From assembly GCA_030587605.1 (NCBI GenBank), contig JAUQYT010000028.1, positions 1 through 26,576 on the forward strand: a stretch of DNA of 26,576 nucleotides, in the 5' to 3' direction. Both the position numbers and the translations under genes were made by a program. Positions 8,352 through 16,525 of the stretch are shown here, in pieces. Every line of letters begins with the position of its first letter. The first letter of the stretch is position 1. Origin of the DNA: Candidatus Njordarchaeum guaymasense. GTDB lineage: Archaea; Asgardarchaeota; Njordarchaeia; Njordarchaeales; Njordarchaeaceae. A model generated the notes under the pieces. It saw only the letters and a program-made list of their open reading frames with translations, made no database searches and was not told where the DNA came from.

Positions 8352-9962
8352 CTATTCGGGTGGAATCTCCTTGAAGATCCTTTCAACGTCGATGCCTTGT
8401 GCTTTGTTCTTTCGCTTTGCGTTGAAGTAGATAATAGCGGCTACCACGATAGCTACGAGTGTTATTATTGCGCCTACCGGTGCTTGGGGTATCAAGACTG
8501 TTGGGTACAGGAAGAGCAGAGGAATGCTAATGATGAAATACAAGGTTGCTATCACGCCGTACAGGGTTACCCTCGGTATCCCCGCAATGGTGCCTCGAAC
8601 TGGAGACTTCTGGTATATCTCCTTCTTCCTTCTCGCTAGAAGTATAGCTGAGATGCCTACGATTGCTGTCCAAACGTAAAGTGAGATGTAGTACACTGTG
8701 CCGACTAGTGCGAGGTTAAACACCGAGCCCATGAATCCGAACCAGAGGACAACCACGGAAGCAAGTAGAGCCCATACAGGGGACCTTGTTCTCTCACTGA
8801 TGTCACCGAACCTCATTGGCGTTACTCTGTCGAATGACCATGCGAACACGTACCTACTCCATATGATGAGCGCTGCAGGCACCATCATATAGGCCCACAC
8901 TAGCATGCCCACGGCTGATAGCAGTAGCATCGTCGGATCGACCCCAAACTGCATGAAGACTATCAGGGCAGGCGGAGGCAGCTGAAACTCTGGTCTATAC
9001 CAGTATATCCACCCATATGCTGAAAGGAAGTCTTGTCCGAACGCACCGTAAGTTGCAAGACCCAATACGAGATAGAACAATGTCATTCCGAGCAAGGTGA
9101 CTATCAGGGCGTATGTCAGACTCTTCTTATAGTCCTTGAGTTCTCCACCGATGTTCGTTGAACCGAAACCTAGGATGTATGTCATTGGGAAAAGGATAGC
9201 CATGAACGTTGCACCAAGGGTGAAACCTGTGCTAAAGATGGTCCCACCCTGACCAGGGCTCGCTGCGGCTATAAGCGGGACGTTGGCGTAGGACAGACCC
9301 AGACCGCCGAATGTGGCATCCCAATTTGCTATGAACGTCGGGAGGCTAACCGTCAACAGCGATATGATGGCTACCACAGTCAATATCGCAGCTATGATGA
9401 AAGCAAATCTAAAGATCCTAAACCCTGAAGCCTTGAATATTGACTGCATGGTCATCAACAACAGGAACACCGTGCCAACTATTATGAACACGAATGGATC
9501 CGCTGCTAAACCCAATGCTAGAACCGTATCAAATATTAGGACGAAGTTGTATAGTATGAAGCCGAGACTGAGAAGAGCGCCCATCCAAGCTAGGACAGAG
9601 CCCACGAAGCCCACGCCAGGGTTGACTACTCTACTGACATAGACGTAGTCGCCACCTGATCTCGGCATGGCGACAGACATATCCCTGTAAACCATGAATG
9701 TAAAGAAGGCTGGAATCAAGAAGATCAGCATGGTTAGCGCCAGATCTGCTCCTGGGAACAACGAAAGAGTGGTAAGAAAAGCTACAGGCCCTACACCGAT
9801 TATGGCAATTATGTTGAAGATGACTGAGTCTAGTGGTCTCACTTCCCTAACTAATCCCGTTGCTTCTCTCGCAAAGAGTGTTGGTTTTTTCTTTGCCAAT
9901 ATCCGTCTCCTCTCCTTAGTCCCTACTTCATAGGTAGGTTTTATTAAAGGTTTTTGATTCAT
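8352..9962 (-). CDS. APC-superfamily amino acid/amine permease
   Basis: An integral membrane secondary transporter with about 12 predicted helices. The first helix (VIFNIIAIIGVGPVAFL) starts near residue 47 after a basic cytoplasmic tail (KERRRILAKKKP). The MPRSGGDYVYVSR segment near residues 100-112 is characteristic of APC amino acid permeases and marks the loop after helix 2. It ends with the Lys/Arg-rich tail FNAKRKNKAQ. Substrate cannot be read from sequence: amino acid, polyamine or N-modified amino sugar are all possible. The ATG at 9962 has GGTG 10 nt before it and gives 536 residues; a TTG at 9983 would add seven. The gene has its own promoter and leads a unit with the GHL6 hydrolase (gap 25 bp) and the M20 enzyme. 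Confidence 0.88.
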   Translation of the reverse strand: MNQKPLIKPTYEVGTKERRRILAKKKPTLFAREATGLVREVRPLDSVIFNIIAIIGVGPVAFLTTLSLFPGADLALTMLIFLIPAFFTFMVYRDMSVAMPRSGGDYVYVSRVVNPGVGFVGSVLAWMGALLSLGFILYNFVLIFDTVLALGLAADPFVFIIVGTVFLLLMTMQSIFKASGFRIFRFAFIIAAILTVVAIISLLTVSLPTFIANWDATFGGLGLSYANVPLIAAASPGQGGTIFSTGFTLGATFMAILFPMTYILGFGSTNIGGELKDYKKSLTYALIVTLLGMTLFYLVLGLATYGAFGQDFLSAYGWIYWYRPEFQLPPPALIVFMQFGVDPTMLLLSAVGMLVWAYMMVPAALIIWSRYVFAWSFDRVTPMRFGDISERTRSPVWALLASVVVLWFGFMGSVFNLALVGTVYYISLYVWTAIVGISAILLARRKKEIYQKSPVRGTIAGIPRVTLYGVIATLYFIISIPLLFLYPTVLIPQAPVGAIITLVAIVVAAIIYFNAKRKNKAQGIDVERIFKEIPPE

Positions 9963-9969
9963 GTGAATC
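9956..9969. promoter_or_regulatory. Palindrome across the permease start codon
   Basis: GATTCATGTGAATC has perfect 6 bp arms around a 2 bp centre and contains the permease start codon. It sits about 10 bp downstream of the predicted transcript start, so a bound repressor would block elongation. A chance palindrome is also possible. Confidence 0.25.
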
Positions 9970-9996
9970 AGCACCATCTGCAACCAGAAGAACTAG

Positions 9997-10006
9997 TCTA
10001 TAAAAC
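9997..10006 (-). promoter_or_regulatory. TATA box for the permease operon
   Basis: The minus strand reads GTTTTATAGA. A transcript starting about 25 nt further on, near 9976, would have a leader of about 14 nt containing GGTG before the ATG at 9962. The terminator just upstream supports an independent unit. Confidence 0.5.
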
Positions 10007-10044
10007 AGAGACGTGTTCCACGCTGGAGAGAACTCTCTGTTCAG

Positions 10045-10097
10045 AAAAAAAGCTGTGAGCATTTGAACCCATGTACGTGAGGGTTCTTGCTCCCTCA
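10045..10097 (-). terminator. Terminator after the Gfo/Idh/MocA gene
   Basis: On the minus strand a TGAGGG/CCCTCA stem with an 8 nt loop (10078-10097) begins 5 nt after the stop codon. It is followed 26 nt later by a run of seven T (10051 down to 10045). It separates the aminotransferase unit from the permease unit. Confidence 0.5.
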
Positions 10098-10102
10098 TCA
10101 AT

Positions 10103-11140
10103 TCAGTGTATCTTGACAGGGACTATTTTGCCGGTTTTTGCTGATTCGTACATCGCCATGATGGTCTTCAGCGCTATCAGGCCGTCTTCCCCTGACGTAT
10201 TCGGTTTCTTATCTTCTAATACGCATTTGACGAAATGTTCGATCTCTTGTATGTATCCGAACGTGTAGAATTCTTCAGGTATTGGAAACGTCCAACCTTT
10301 GGTGAACTCAACTTTTTCTCCAGCATATCCGAATCCTGTTGCTGAGAACACTTGTATTGGTGTCATATGTGTGGGGTTTACTACGAGTTGCCCTTCTTTT
10401 CCGTAAAGTTCGACCCTGATGTCGTAGCCTCCCTTTGTTGTCCAGCTTTCCTCAAGGGTTCCTAGAGCCCCGCTGCCAAACTTGATCGCGGCGACGCCGT
10501 TATCTTCGACTCTTAATTCACTTCGGGTCTTGGATATGAAGGCTGAGACCTCCTTTGGCTCGCTCTTTGTGAACATTCTGAGGAGCTGGATATCATGGAT
10601 TCCGAGATCGATGAGTGCTCCTCCTCCGGCAAGGCTTAACTCATAAAACCAACGTGAATGGGGACCGCTGTGTGCTTCTCTTGCGGAAGCCATGAAGATT
10701 TCCCCGATCCCGCCTTGACTGACTATCTCTTCGGCCTTTACAAATGAGGGAGCATATTGAAAATTCTCGGCGTACATCAGTTTCACGTTCGCTTTCCTTG
10801 CAACGCTGACCATTGATTCTGCTTGCTCTATTGTTCTTGCGAGAGGCTTCTCTACGATTATGTGCTTGCTGCGTTCAGCGGCTGCGACTGCGATTTGCTC
10901 GTGGAGGTAGTTCGGGGCACAGACACTTATGATCTCGATATCAGGCACTTTGAGAAGCTCTTCGTAATCTGTGAAAGCGCGACTTGCTCCGATTCTCTTA
11001 GCGAATTCCTCAGTCTGCTTCTTACTCTCCTTAAGCCCAGCAACGCCGCCAATCTCAACCATCTGGAGCGCTCTAAACCCAGCTGCGTGCCGCTCAGCTG
11101 AGAAACCTGCTCCAGCTATCCCAACAACAATCTTCCTCAT
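10103..11140 (-). CDS. Gfo/Idh/MocA-family NAD(P)-dependent oxidoreductase
   Basis: Members oxidise or reduce a hydroxyl of sugars, sugar phosphates, nucleotide sugars or inositols. The Rossmann motif VGIAGAGFSAERH opens the protein, followed by SVCAPNYLHEQIA and the family signature VEKPLARTIEQAE. The C-terminal domain holds GGGALIDLGIHDIQLLRMF, in which the Asp and His correspond to the usual catalytic region. Length is 345 residues. The ATG at 11140 is well set: GGAGGG lies 6 nt before it, whereas a TTG at 11167 would place that site inside the coding sequence. The aminotransferase gene ends 40 bp upstream. This pairing is typical of routes in which a hydroxyl is oxidised to a ketone and then transaminated, as in amino-sugar or aminocyclitol metabolism. 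Confidence 0.85.
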   Translation of the reverse strand: MRKIVVGIAGAGFSAERHAAGFRALQMVEIGGVAGLKESKKQTEEFAKRIGASRAFTDYEELLKVPDIEIISVCAPNYLHEQIAVAAAERSKHIIVEKPLARTIEQAESMVSVARKANVKLMYAENFQYAPSFVKAEEIVSQGGIGEIFMASAREAHSGPHSRWFYELSLAGGGALIDLGIHDIQLLRMFTKSEPKEVSAFISKTRSELRVEDNGVAAIKFGSGALGTLEESWTTKGGYDIRVELYGKEGQLVVNPTHMTPIQVFSATGFGYAGEKVEFTKGWTFPIPEEFYTFGYIQEIEHFVKCVLEDKKPNTSGEDGLIALKTIMAMYESAKTGKIVPVKIH

Positions 11141-11180
11141 GTTTTTCCCTCCGTCCTCCTCTTGCAAGAGAAAAGTATTC

Positions 11181-12440
11181 TCAGGCCCTCAAAAATGTGG
11201 CCACTTTCTTGACCCCGTGAACCACGTCCTTTAGATCATTCTGGGTTAGAGTCGGGTATACGGGTAGAAGGAGATCTTCCTTGGAAAGCTTCTCGGCTGA
11301 GGGGCAAAGTCCTTCCTTGTACTCGACCTTACCTTTATAGAGAGGTGAGTCAAAGGGATAGTGCGTGTTGCCATATCCCACCTTTTTCCTGAAGACTTCT
11401 TGGAGATGAACTGGGATGGGACAGTAGCCTTCAGCTTTTATCCCTTCTTTTAGAAGAGCCTGACTGAACTGGTCCCTTGTGACGCCAATCTTCTCTTGCA
11501 GTATTCTAATACTAAATGCCCAGTAAACATGCTTTACATAGGGTCGGACTGAAGGAACACTCACTCCTTCTACACCAGATAGTTCCCTTGCGAGAAATTG
11601 CGCGTTTCTTCGCCTCACTTCATTAAGCTTGTCAAGTTTCTTCAACTGTATTCTTCCGATAGCGGCTTGGACTGCTGTCATGCGGTAGTTGTATCCGATT
11701 CCCCAGTACACATTGTGGGCTGGGACATTCGGGTACGGAGATTCTTTCACGCGGCAATGATTGATTATTGAGTGAATCTTGTCAGCGAGGGCATCGTTGT
11801 TCGTTATTGCCATGCCGCCTTCTCCGCCCGCCGTTATGTTCTTGTTCAAGTAGAAGCTGAAGCACCCTATGTCTCCAAACGTTCCAACTTTCTTGCCCTT
11901 GTATTCACCACCTCCTGCCTGAGCGCAGTCCTCTACTACAAACAGGTTCTTTTCTCTTGCGACCTTGAGTATGTCGTCCATTTCAGCCGGGTTACCTACC
12001 ATGTGAACTGGCATGACTACCTTCGTGTACTTCGTGACCCTCTCCTCGATCGATTTGGCGGAGATCGTGCAAGTCTCGGGATCAATGTCAGCGAATATTG
12101 GAACACCATTCTGGTGAAGAATCGCGTTCGCGGTTGCCATGAAAGTGTACGGTGGTAGGATCACGTCGTCTCCAGGGCCAACACCTAGACCTGCTAGGGC
12201 AGCGTGAAGGGCCGTTGTTCCAGAACTTGTGGCGATAGCGTTTTTTATCCCGTAGTATTCTGCAAACTCCTTCTCAAAGTTGGCAACTTCTTCACCGCTT
12301 AACTGCGAAAGCTTCTTTGACCTGAGAACCTTTACAGCTGCATTGATCTCCATTGGACCGATGTCTGCTTGTTCGGGCACAAATGGAAGAATCTTGGTCC
12401 TAACAGGTTTTCCTCCGTGTAAAGCAAGTTTTTCGCTCAA
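11181..12440 (-). CDS. DegT/DnrJ/EryC1/StrS-family PLP-dependent aminotransferase
   Basis: These fold-type-I enzymes transaminate keto-sugars or keto-inositols, usually with glutamate or glutamine as donor. The N-terminus LALHGGKPVRTKILPF is of the kind found in the scyllo-inosose and 3-keto-sugar aminotransferase branch. SSGTTALHAAL (72-82) binds the cofactor phosphate, VVEDCAQAGGG holds Asp171 for the pyridine nitrogen, and YLNKNITAGGEGG has Lys200 as the Schiff-base lysine, so the enzyme looks active. Length 419. The TTG start at 12440 has AGGAGA about 12 nt upstream; no ATG is close. Together with the Gfo/Idh/MocA gene it would form an oxidation-transamination pair. A catabolic role in the reverse direction is equally possible. 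Confidence 0.88.
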   Translation of the reverse strand: MSEKLALHGGKPVRTKILPFVPEQADIGPMEINAAVKVLRSKKLSQLSGEEVANFEKEFAEYYGIKNAIATSSGTTALHAALAGLGVGPGDDVILPPYTFMATANAILHQNGVPIFADIDPETCTISAKSIEERVTKYTKVVMPVHMVGNPAEMDDILKVAREKNLFVVEDCAQAGGGEYKGKKVGTFGDIGCFSFYLNKNITAGGEGGMAITNNDALADKIHSIINHCRVKESPYPNVPAHNVYWGIGYNYRMTAVQAAIGRIQLKKLDKLNEVRRRNAQFLARELSGVEGVSVPSVRPYVKHVYWAFSIRILQEKIGVTRDQFSQALLKEGIKAEGYCPIPVHLQEVFRKKVGYGNTHYPFDSPLYKGKVEYKEGLCPSAEKLSKEDLLLPVYPTLTQNDLKDVVHGVKKVATFLRA

Positions 12441-12520
12441 GAGTTCCCAGTCTCTCCTGGCTTTCTAGTGAGAATAACATGCTTTTCTGACGCGCGTTCC
12501 TCACTAGCAGATATTTCAGG

Positions 12521-12530
12521 TTATAAATAT
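12521..12530 (-). promoter_or_regulatory. TATA box for the aminotransferase unit
   Basis: The minus strand reads ATATTTATAA. A transcript would start near 12498 and have a leader of nearly 60 nt before the TTG at 12440. It is the best TATA match in this intergenic stretch. Confidence 0.45.
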
Positions 12531-12756
12531 AGTTTGGTGTTTCCTCGACTCCTTGGCGGCAGTTAGCCCGGAGGCCGACATCTATGATCTGGGCAGTTGC
12601 GCCAAATTAGATTCTGGTGTCTAGAGATAACACAATTCGGGGTGTTCTCTTCTTGATTTGGTTCTCCCTCTAGGCGACATTAAAAAAGAGAAGAAATATT
12701 GGAGGAAAGACGATGCCTCTCTCTTCATGCGTCGGTTCCAAGCTGTTACTTTTGCA
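12531..12756. other. Non-coding stretch between aminotransferase and SCP2 genes
   Basis: Together with 12441-12530 this forms a 316 bp gap. No convincing gene was found. TTGGCG at 12553-12558 pairs with CGCCAA at 12600-12605, with inner GCCC/GGGC complementarity, so a 53 nt folded element is possible. On the minus strand a T6 tract at 12681-12686 follows the SCP2 gene and may be its terminator. Confidence 0.35.
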
Positions 12757-13083
12757 CTAGAACATGCCTGGGAAGACTTTGCCTGTCTTGATCAGGTCAG
12801 CCATTGGTCCCTGCGCCTTGAGTTTTCCGGACATGAATGCGCTTGTGCCGCTCATTTTTCCTGCGGTCATTGCGTTCCATGTCGCGACGTCGGTTGTGAC
12901 TTTCATGTTGGCGCTCGGAAACTCTCCGTCTTTCACTTCACATTTCTGGTTCTTTATGATGAAGTGCCAGGTTCCTCCTCCTGGACCTGTGACCGATATC
13001 TGGAGGACTCTGTCCCAGCCCTTTGCCTGATCTGCCTTGAACTTCGCTGCCATGGATTTTATTTGTTCTCCGATTGTTGGCAT
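12757..13083 (-). CDS. SCP2 sterol-carrier-type lipid-binding domain protein
   Basis: A single-domain, 108-residue SCP2-fold protein. The fold has a hydrophobic tunnel that binds fatty acyl chains, lipids or steroid-like molecules. Typical blocks are GWDRVLQISVTGPGGGTWHF, KDGEFPSANMKVTTD, and the C-terminal half TAFMSGKLKAQGPM-like segment, which reads TSAFMSGKLKAQGPMADL here. The ATG at 13083 is set by AAGGTGA 4 nt upstream; a longer reading to 13119 has no site. It has a clear promoter of its own. The gene is divergent from a two-domain GNAT gene. Ligand and role are unknown. Confidence 0.85.
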   Translation of the reverse strand: MPTIGEQIKSMAAKFKADQAKGWDRVLQISVTGPGGGTWHFIIKNQKCEVKDGEFPSANMKVTTDVATWNAMTAGKMSGTSAFMSGKLKAQGPMADLIKTGKVFPGMF

Positions 13084-13117
13084 TAAATCACCTTCTTTTA
13101 CTATGCTTATAATATTC

Positions 13118-13128
13118 AAATATAAAAG
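13118..13128 (-). promoter_or_regulatory. TATA box for the SCP2 gene
   Basis: The minus strand reads CTTTTATATTT. It predicts a start near 13098 and a short leader carrying AAGGTGA before the ATG at 13083. The same AT-rich patch read on the plus strand (AAATATAAAAG) could also serve the GNAT gene, with a leader of about 100 nt. Confidence 0.5.
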
Positions 13129-13254
13129 ACTAATGCATGGTAACTGCGAACGCGAAGCTTTAAGTGAGCGTACACAAAGTTCTGAGTCATCAGCGCTTCA
13201 AACTGTTCTGAACTCTCTTGCAGAAGTCTTGCGTCCAAGTTGCGGGTGCATCAC

Positions 13255-14352
13255 ATGGGGTTCCTCTTTCGAAGGTTTGCGGACAATGACGCTAGATATC
13301 TTGTTAGACTGTACAACACTTGCTTCGAGGGCTACCGGACCTTGCAGGAGTGGAAGTGGATGTATCTTCGAATGCCTAACTTCGACCCTTCTGGGATATT
13401 CGTTGCAGAGGATCGCGATACTCAGGAAATTGCGGGGTCATTGGTCCTTAGTGAAACTAGGTTGTTGATCAATGATCGAAAACAGGTTGTAGGGTTTATT
13501 GATGACGTAATGACATTACCTAAGTGGCGAGGAGCAGGAGTAGCCACCGAGTTAACGAGGATGGCAATTGAGGAGAGCATGAAGAAGGGTTGTTCTGCCG
13601 TGTTTCTCTATGCTAATCCTTTTGGGAAATCAGCTCGCATTTATAGGAGAATCGGGTTCAAGGATGCGCGGTACTTCTACGTGCATGCCAGGAGTGGGGG
13701 AATGCGACGTGCTGTCAAGAAGTTTCCTTTTCCAATGAATCTTGGGGCTCCAATTATGGCGGTGGTTTCTGGGATAACTTCGAGAAGGTGCAGGCTAATA
13801 AGAAGTCAAGCGAGATCTCGACAAGTCGATTGTGGTGATAACGGCGAATGTGATGCTTACCTCGAAGCGTTAAATAGTTCATTGCGTATGATGCCTCTTT
13901 TCTACCCCTATTCAAGGGAGCGACTAGATTGGATGATTGAGGATGCACCTAAGTCCGTGTCACCTGTCGCCAGATTGATTGAGAAGTCTGGGAGAATTGT
14001 TTGCGGAGCTAACGCATCAGTCTATAGAATGAAATTCTTCGGGAAGATGTTCAGCACTTGGGTCATCGGTGACCTGTTCACGTCGGAAAACTTACAAGGT
14101 CCCGAAAGGGAAGCCTACGTCAGATCTCTTATAGAAGATCTGGTTAAAGATGGCGAGGCAAGAGACTGCGCTCTACACATGGTTCTCGCCAGCAAGTATG
14201 ATGGAAGGATAAGTTCGTCACTTAGACCTTGCGGCTTCTTCAGGTTCTTCCCGACCTCCTTCATGTGCCTTCCTTTGAAGGATGACTTCTCTCTGCCGCC
14301 AGAAGATGTTGCATGGTACTCTTGGAAACAGCACATGATCGGAGTACCCTGA
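13255..14352 (+). CDS. GNAT-family N-acetyltransferase, two-domain (Eis-like layout)
   Basis: The N-terminal half is a clear GNAT domain that would transfer an acetyl group from acetyl-CoA to an amine. VVGFIDDVMTLPKWRGAGVA carries the acetyl-CoA-binding RxxGxA motif (residues 92-97), and GKSARIYRRIGF has the family's Tyr130 and the GF of the last strand. Residues from about 200 on (YLEALNSSLRMMPLFYPYSR, MIEDAPKSVS, FFRFFPTSFMCLP) look like a second, degenerate GNAT-like domain, the layout seen in Eis and related proteins. The ATG at 13255 has GGTG 7 nt upstream and gives 365 residues; a TTG at 13240 is an alternative. The acceptor is unknown. Next to SDR and sugar genes, an amino sugar is possible but unsupported. 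Confidence 0.75.
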   Translation: MGFLFRRFADNDARYLVRLYNTCFEGYRTLQEWKWMYLRMPNFDPSGIFVAEDRDTQEIAGSLVLSETRLLINDRKQVVGFIDDVMTLPKWRGAGVATELTRMAIEESMKKGCSAVFLYANPFGKSARIYRRIGFKDARYFYVHARSGGMRRAVKKFPFPMNLGAPIMAVVSGITSRRCRLIRSQARSRQVDCGDNGECDAYLEALNSSLRMMPLFYPYSRERLDWMIEDAPKSVSPVARLIEKSGRIVCGANASVYRMKFFGKMFSTWVIGDLFTSENLQGPEREAYVRSLIEDLVKDGEARDCALHMVLASKYDGRISSSLRPCGFFRFFPTSFMCLPLKDDFSLPPEDVAWYSWKQHMIGVP

Positions 14353-14457
14353 AAAGACGCCGGCACATTGGAACTCATAGTAAGAGATTTATCCATTGAT
14401 TTCGCATACTAGGAAAATGAGATTATTGGGTTTTGGTTTGAGTGAGGTTGCTTGGCG

Positions 14458-15249
14458 ATGGCGAGACTTGAGGAAAAAGTTGCCATAGTGACAGGAGCTG
14501 GAGCTGGCATAGGACGAGCTATTGCGCTTGCCTTGGCAAAGGAAGGCGTTGACATAGTTGTAGCTGAACTAAACAAAGAGACGGCAAAGAAGACTGCTTC
14601 TGACGTGGAGTCCCTAGGCAGAAGAGCGATAGCTGTGAAGACCGATGTTACTTCGAGCCGCGATGTTGAAGCGATGGTTAAGAAGACACTTGAAGAGTTC
14701 GGTAAAATCAATATTCTTGTTAACAATGCTGGTGTCTCAAGTATGGCGCCCGTAGTCAACTTGACGGAGAAGGACTGGGATTTCAATATGAAAGTCAACG
14801 CCAAAGGACAGTTCCTCTGCGCCAAGAATGTGGCTAAATACCTGATTGAACGCGGCGAAGGCGGGCGGATCATTAACATCGCCTCAGTGGCCGGGAAGAC
14901 TGGTTCAAAGTACTACGCTCATTACAACGCATCTAAAGCTGCGGTTATCGCTTTGACGGCAAGCCTAGCTTTAGAGTTGGCACCGCACCATATCACGGTG
15001 AATGCAATCTGTCCCGGAATGGTTGAGACAGACATGCAGAAGAGAGAGAAAAAATGGCTTTGTGATCTCGAAGCGGATGGACGTACACCAGAAGATCTTG
15101 ATCGGGAATTCGCAGAATTCACGCCTTGCGGTAGACTGGAGCAACCTGAGGACGTAGCCAAAACCGTTGTATTCTTGGCCTCGGACGACGCTGAGTTCAT
15201 CACAGGACAGGCGATAAACGTCTCAGGCGGAATAATCACAGTAAAGTAG
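14458..15249 (+). CDS. SDR-family NAD(P)-dependent dehydrogenase
   Basis: A classical short-chain dehydrogenase of 263 residues that would oxidise a hydroxyl or reduce a ketone. The cofactor motif VTGAGAGIG, the NNAGV motif, and the catalytic set Ser143 (in INIASVAG), Tyr156 and Lys160 (in YNASK) are all intact, as is the NAICPGMVETDM segment. Asp or Glu at the end of beta-2 (VVAELN) suggests a preference for NAD over NADP. The ATG at 14458 has GAGGT 9 nt upstream; a TTG at 14452 is possible. It is the first gene of the central cluster and is related to the second SDR at 20190-20978, sharing the DWDxNMxxNAKG segment. Confidence 0.9.
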   Translation: MARLEEKVAIVTGAGAGIGRAIALALAKEGVDIVVAELNKETAKKTASDVESLGRRAIAVKTDVTSSRDVEAMVKKTLEEFGKINILVNNAGVSSMAPVVNLTEKDWDFNMKVNAKGQFLCAKNVAKYLIERGEGGRIINIASVAGKTGSKYYAHYNASKAAVIALTASLALELAPHHITVNAICPGMVETDMQKREKKWLCDLEADGRTPEDLDREFAEFTPCGRLEQPEDVAKTVVFLASDDAEFITGQAINVSGGIITVK

Positions 15250-15285
15250 AGAGCATTATTTTCAGGACTTGCCTCTCTTCCTAGA

Positions 15286-15297
15286 AACCTTATTATT
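15286..15297 (+). promoter_or_regulatory. AACCTT-type TATA box of the first cyclase gene
   Basis: AACCTTATTATT lies 74 nt before the GTG start, implying a leader of about 50 nt. Near-identical boxes precede the second cyclase gene, the TIM-barrel gene and, on the other strand, the second SDR gene. Confidence 0.45.
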
Positions 15298-15371
15298 GTT
15301 AAAGGACAGAAATCTCCATGTACTATTTTCACTAGTAAGGAAGAGAGTTTGACAATTGGAGGGTAGATATA

Positions 15372-16076
15372 GTGAAGATAAAGCGAATAGTGGATATGAC
15401 TGAGATTATTGACGCAAAGGATCCTAATTGGCAGAAAGAAGATCAATGGGGAGCCCAAGACCGGGACAAGCTGATCAAAGTTGACCCATACATATATGTC
15501 CCTGACCGTTGCCTGACGGAGGACATAACAATTTGGAGCCACCTTGGAACCCACATCGAGGCGCCATACCACCAGTACATGTTCAAGGGAGGTAAGACAA
15601 TAGGCGAGATGCCTATCGACTGTTTTGCAGGCGAAGGGATCGTCATCAACATGAGCTATGTCGGCATGGAAGAGGACATGGACAAGATCAGAGAGAGAGT
15701 CGAGAGGATGGGTGTCTCCGGAAAACTCCTCACTGAAGAGGACATGAAGCCACTGGACAAGAAGATAAAGAAAGGTGACATAGTTTTCTTCTACACCGAC
15801 TTTGACATCCCTGACGTGCCTTTGATCGGAGCGACGGCTGCCCACTGGCTCGTAGACAAAGGCGTCAAGTGCGTTGGAGTGGCTGAACAACACATAATCT
15901 TGTCTTTGGGAGGACACTCAGCGCTTCTCGAGAACGGCATCCCAATCGTGACAGGCATGACAAACTGCGATCAGGTTGCTGACAAGAGACTCTTCCTAGT
16001 CGCAGCTCCGCTGAGGATCGTTGGACTCAGTGCCACGCCAGGGAGGGTTTTTGCTGTAGAGTTCGAAGAAAAATAG
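15372..16076 (+). CDS. Cyclase-family (PF04199) metal-dependent hydrolase, paralogue 1
   Basis: This family includes kynurenine formamidase and related amide, lactone or ring-acting hydrolases that use zinc or manganese. The signature HxGTHxDxPxH is HLGTHIEAPYH here, with His57, His61, Glu63 (in place of the usual Asp) and His67. A later His182 lies in GGHSALL. The Glu that normally follows about 12 residues later is Thr194 (IPIVTGM), so one predicted metal ligand is missing. Length 234. The GTG start has GGAGGG 8 nt before it. It is about 71% identical by hand count to the next gene, falling to about half over the last 40 residues. It sits between an SDR and a TIM-barrel gene, so a ring-opening or dehydration step on a lactone-like intermediate is a reasonable guess. 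Confidence 0.85.
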   Translation: MKIKRIVDMTEIIDAKDPNWQKEDQWGAQDRDKLIKVDPYIYVPDRCLTEDITIWSHLGTHIEAPYHQYMFKGGKTIGEMPIDCFAGEGIVINMSYVGMEEDMDKIRERVERMGVSGKLLTEEDMKPLDKKIKKGDIVFFYTDFDIPDVPLIGATAAHWLVDKGVKCVGVAEQHIILSLGGHSALLENGIPIVTGMTNCDQVADKRLFLVAAPLRIVGLSATPGRVFAVEFEEK

Positions 16077-16430
16077 TGAATAGCTGCTAGGGTGGGAGGA
16101 AGCAAGTATTCTAAGCTGTAGTTTTACTTTCCTCTTCAGCCCTGCTTTTTTGTATACCTCGTCGTATCTTGTTTCAGTCGACCTAGCAGGCTCGACTGGC
16201 GTGATGACACTATGACTAACATGATTCCTCTTCGTCAGCGCGCTGTCGGTTCGCGCCTTGGGAAGAGGAAGATCACCAAAAGCAGTCCCAACGTCTGTTG
16301 AGTGTTGCGCAATACGTTTCTGCTACTATTGAAGCAGATGTAGACTTTCCATGGAGAGTCTTTGAATCGCTGCCTTGTCTCAATGAGAAACACTTGCTTA
16401 AGGCAGATTGGCACGAACTTTCTCTGCAGA

Positions 16431-16442
16431 AACCTTAATTAT
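16431..16442 (+). promoter_or_regulatory. AACCTT-type TATA box of the second cyclase gene
   Basis: AACCTTAATTAT, preceded by AGA as in the first cyclase promoter, lies 83 nt before the TTG start. Its presence suggests that each paralogue is transcribed separately. Confidence 0.45.
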
Positions 16443-16508
16443 CTGCCCCAGAGACTGATTCTCACACACAAACCTGTTTTTCTAGGAGACCAACTAATCT
16501 GATAGTTT

Positions 16509-16517
16509 AGGAGGTGA
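16509..16517 (+). promoter_or_regulatory. Strong ribosome binding site that decides a TTG start
   Basis: AGGAGGTGA is an extended match to the archaeal anti-Shine-Dalgarno and ends 8 nt before the TTG at 16526. An in-frame GTG at 16514 lies inside it and is therefore not the start. Confidence 0.7.
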
Positions 16518-16525
16518 ATGGAGTT

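Larger units (their letters stand above)
16077..16525. other. Spacer between the two cyclase paralogues
   Basis: About 450 bp without a supported gene. It holds the promoter of the second cyclase at 16431-16442 and a strong Shine-Dalgarno at its end. A minus-strand frame stays open over about 16080-16330 and runs on antisense to the first cyclase, but it has no start signal and no recognisable domain. Confidence 0.5.

Noticed and set aside
14922..15917. Long minus-strand open frame across the first SDR and first cyclase genes.
   Set aside because: It is antisense to two well-supported genes and has no recognisable domain.
16079..16330. Open minus-strand frame in the spacer between the cyclase genes, with a segment resembling the end of a sugar kinase (TRYDEVYKKAG).
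   Set aside because: It has no start codon with a ribosome binding site, runs on antisense through the first cyclase, and shows no domain. The resemblance is too short to claim a pseudogene.
16514..16516. In-frame GTG as the start of the second cyclase.
   Set aside because: It lies inside the AGGAGGTGA ribosome binding site, and the TTG at 16526 aligns with the paralogue's start.
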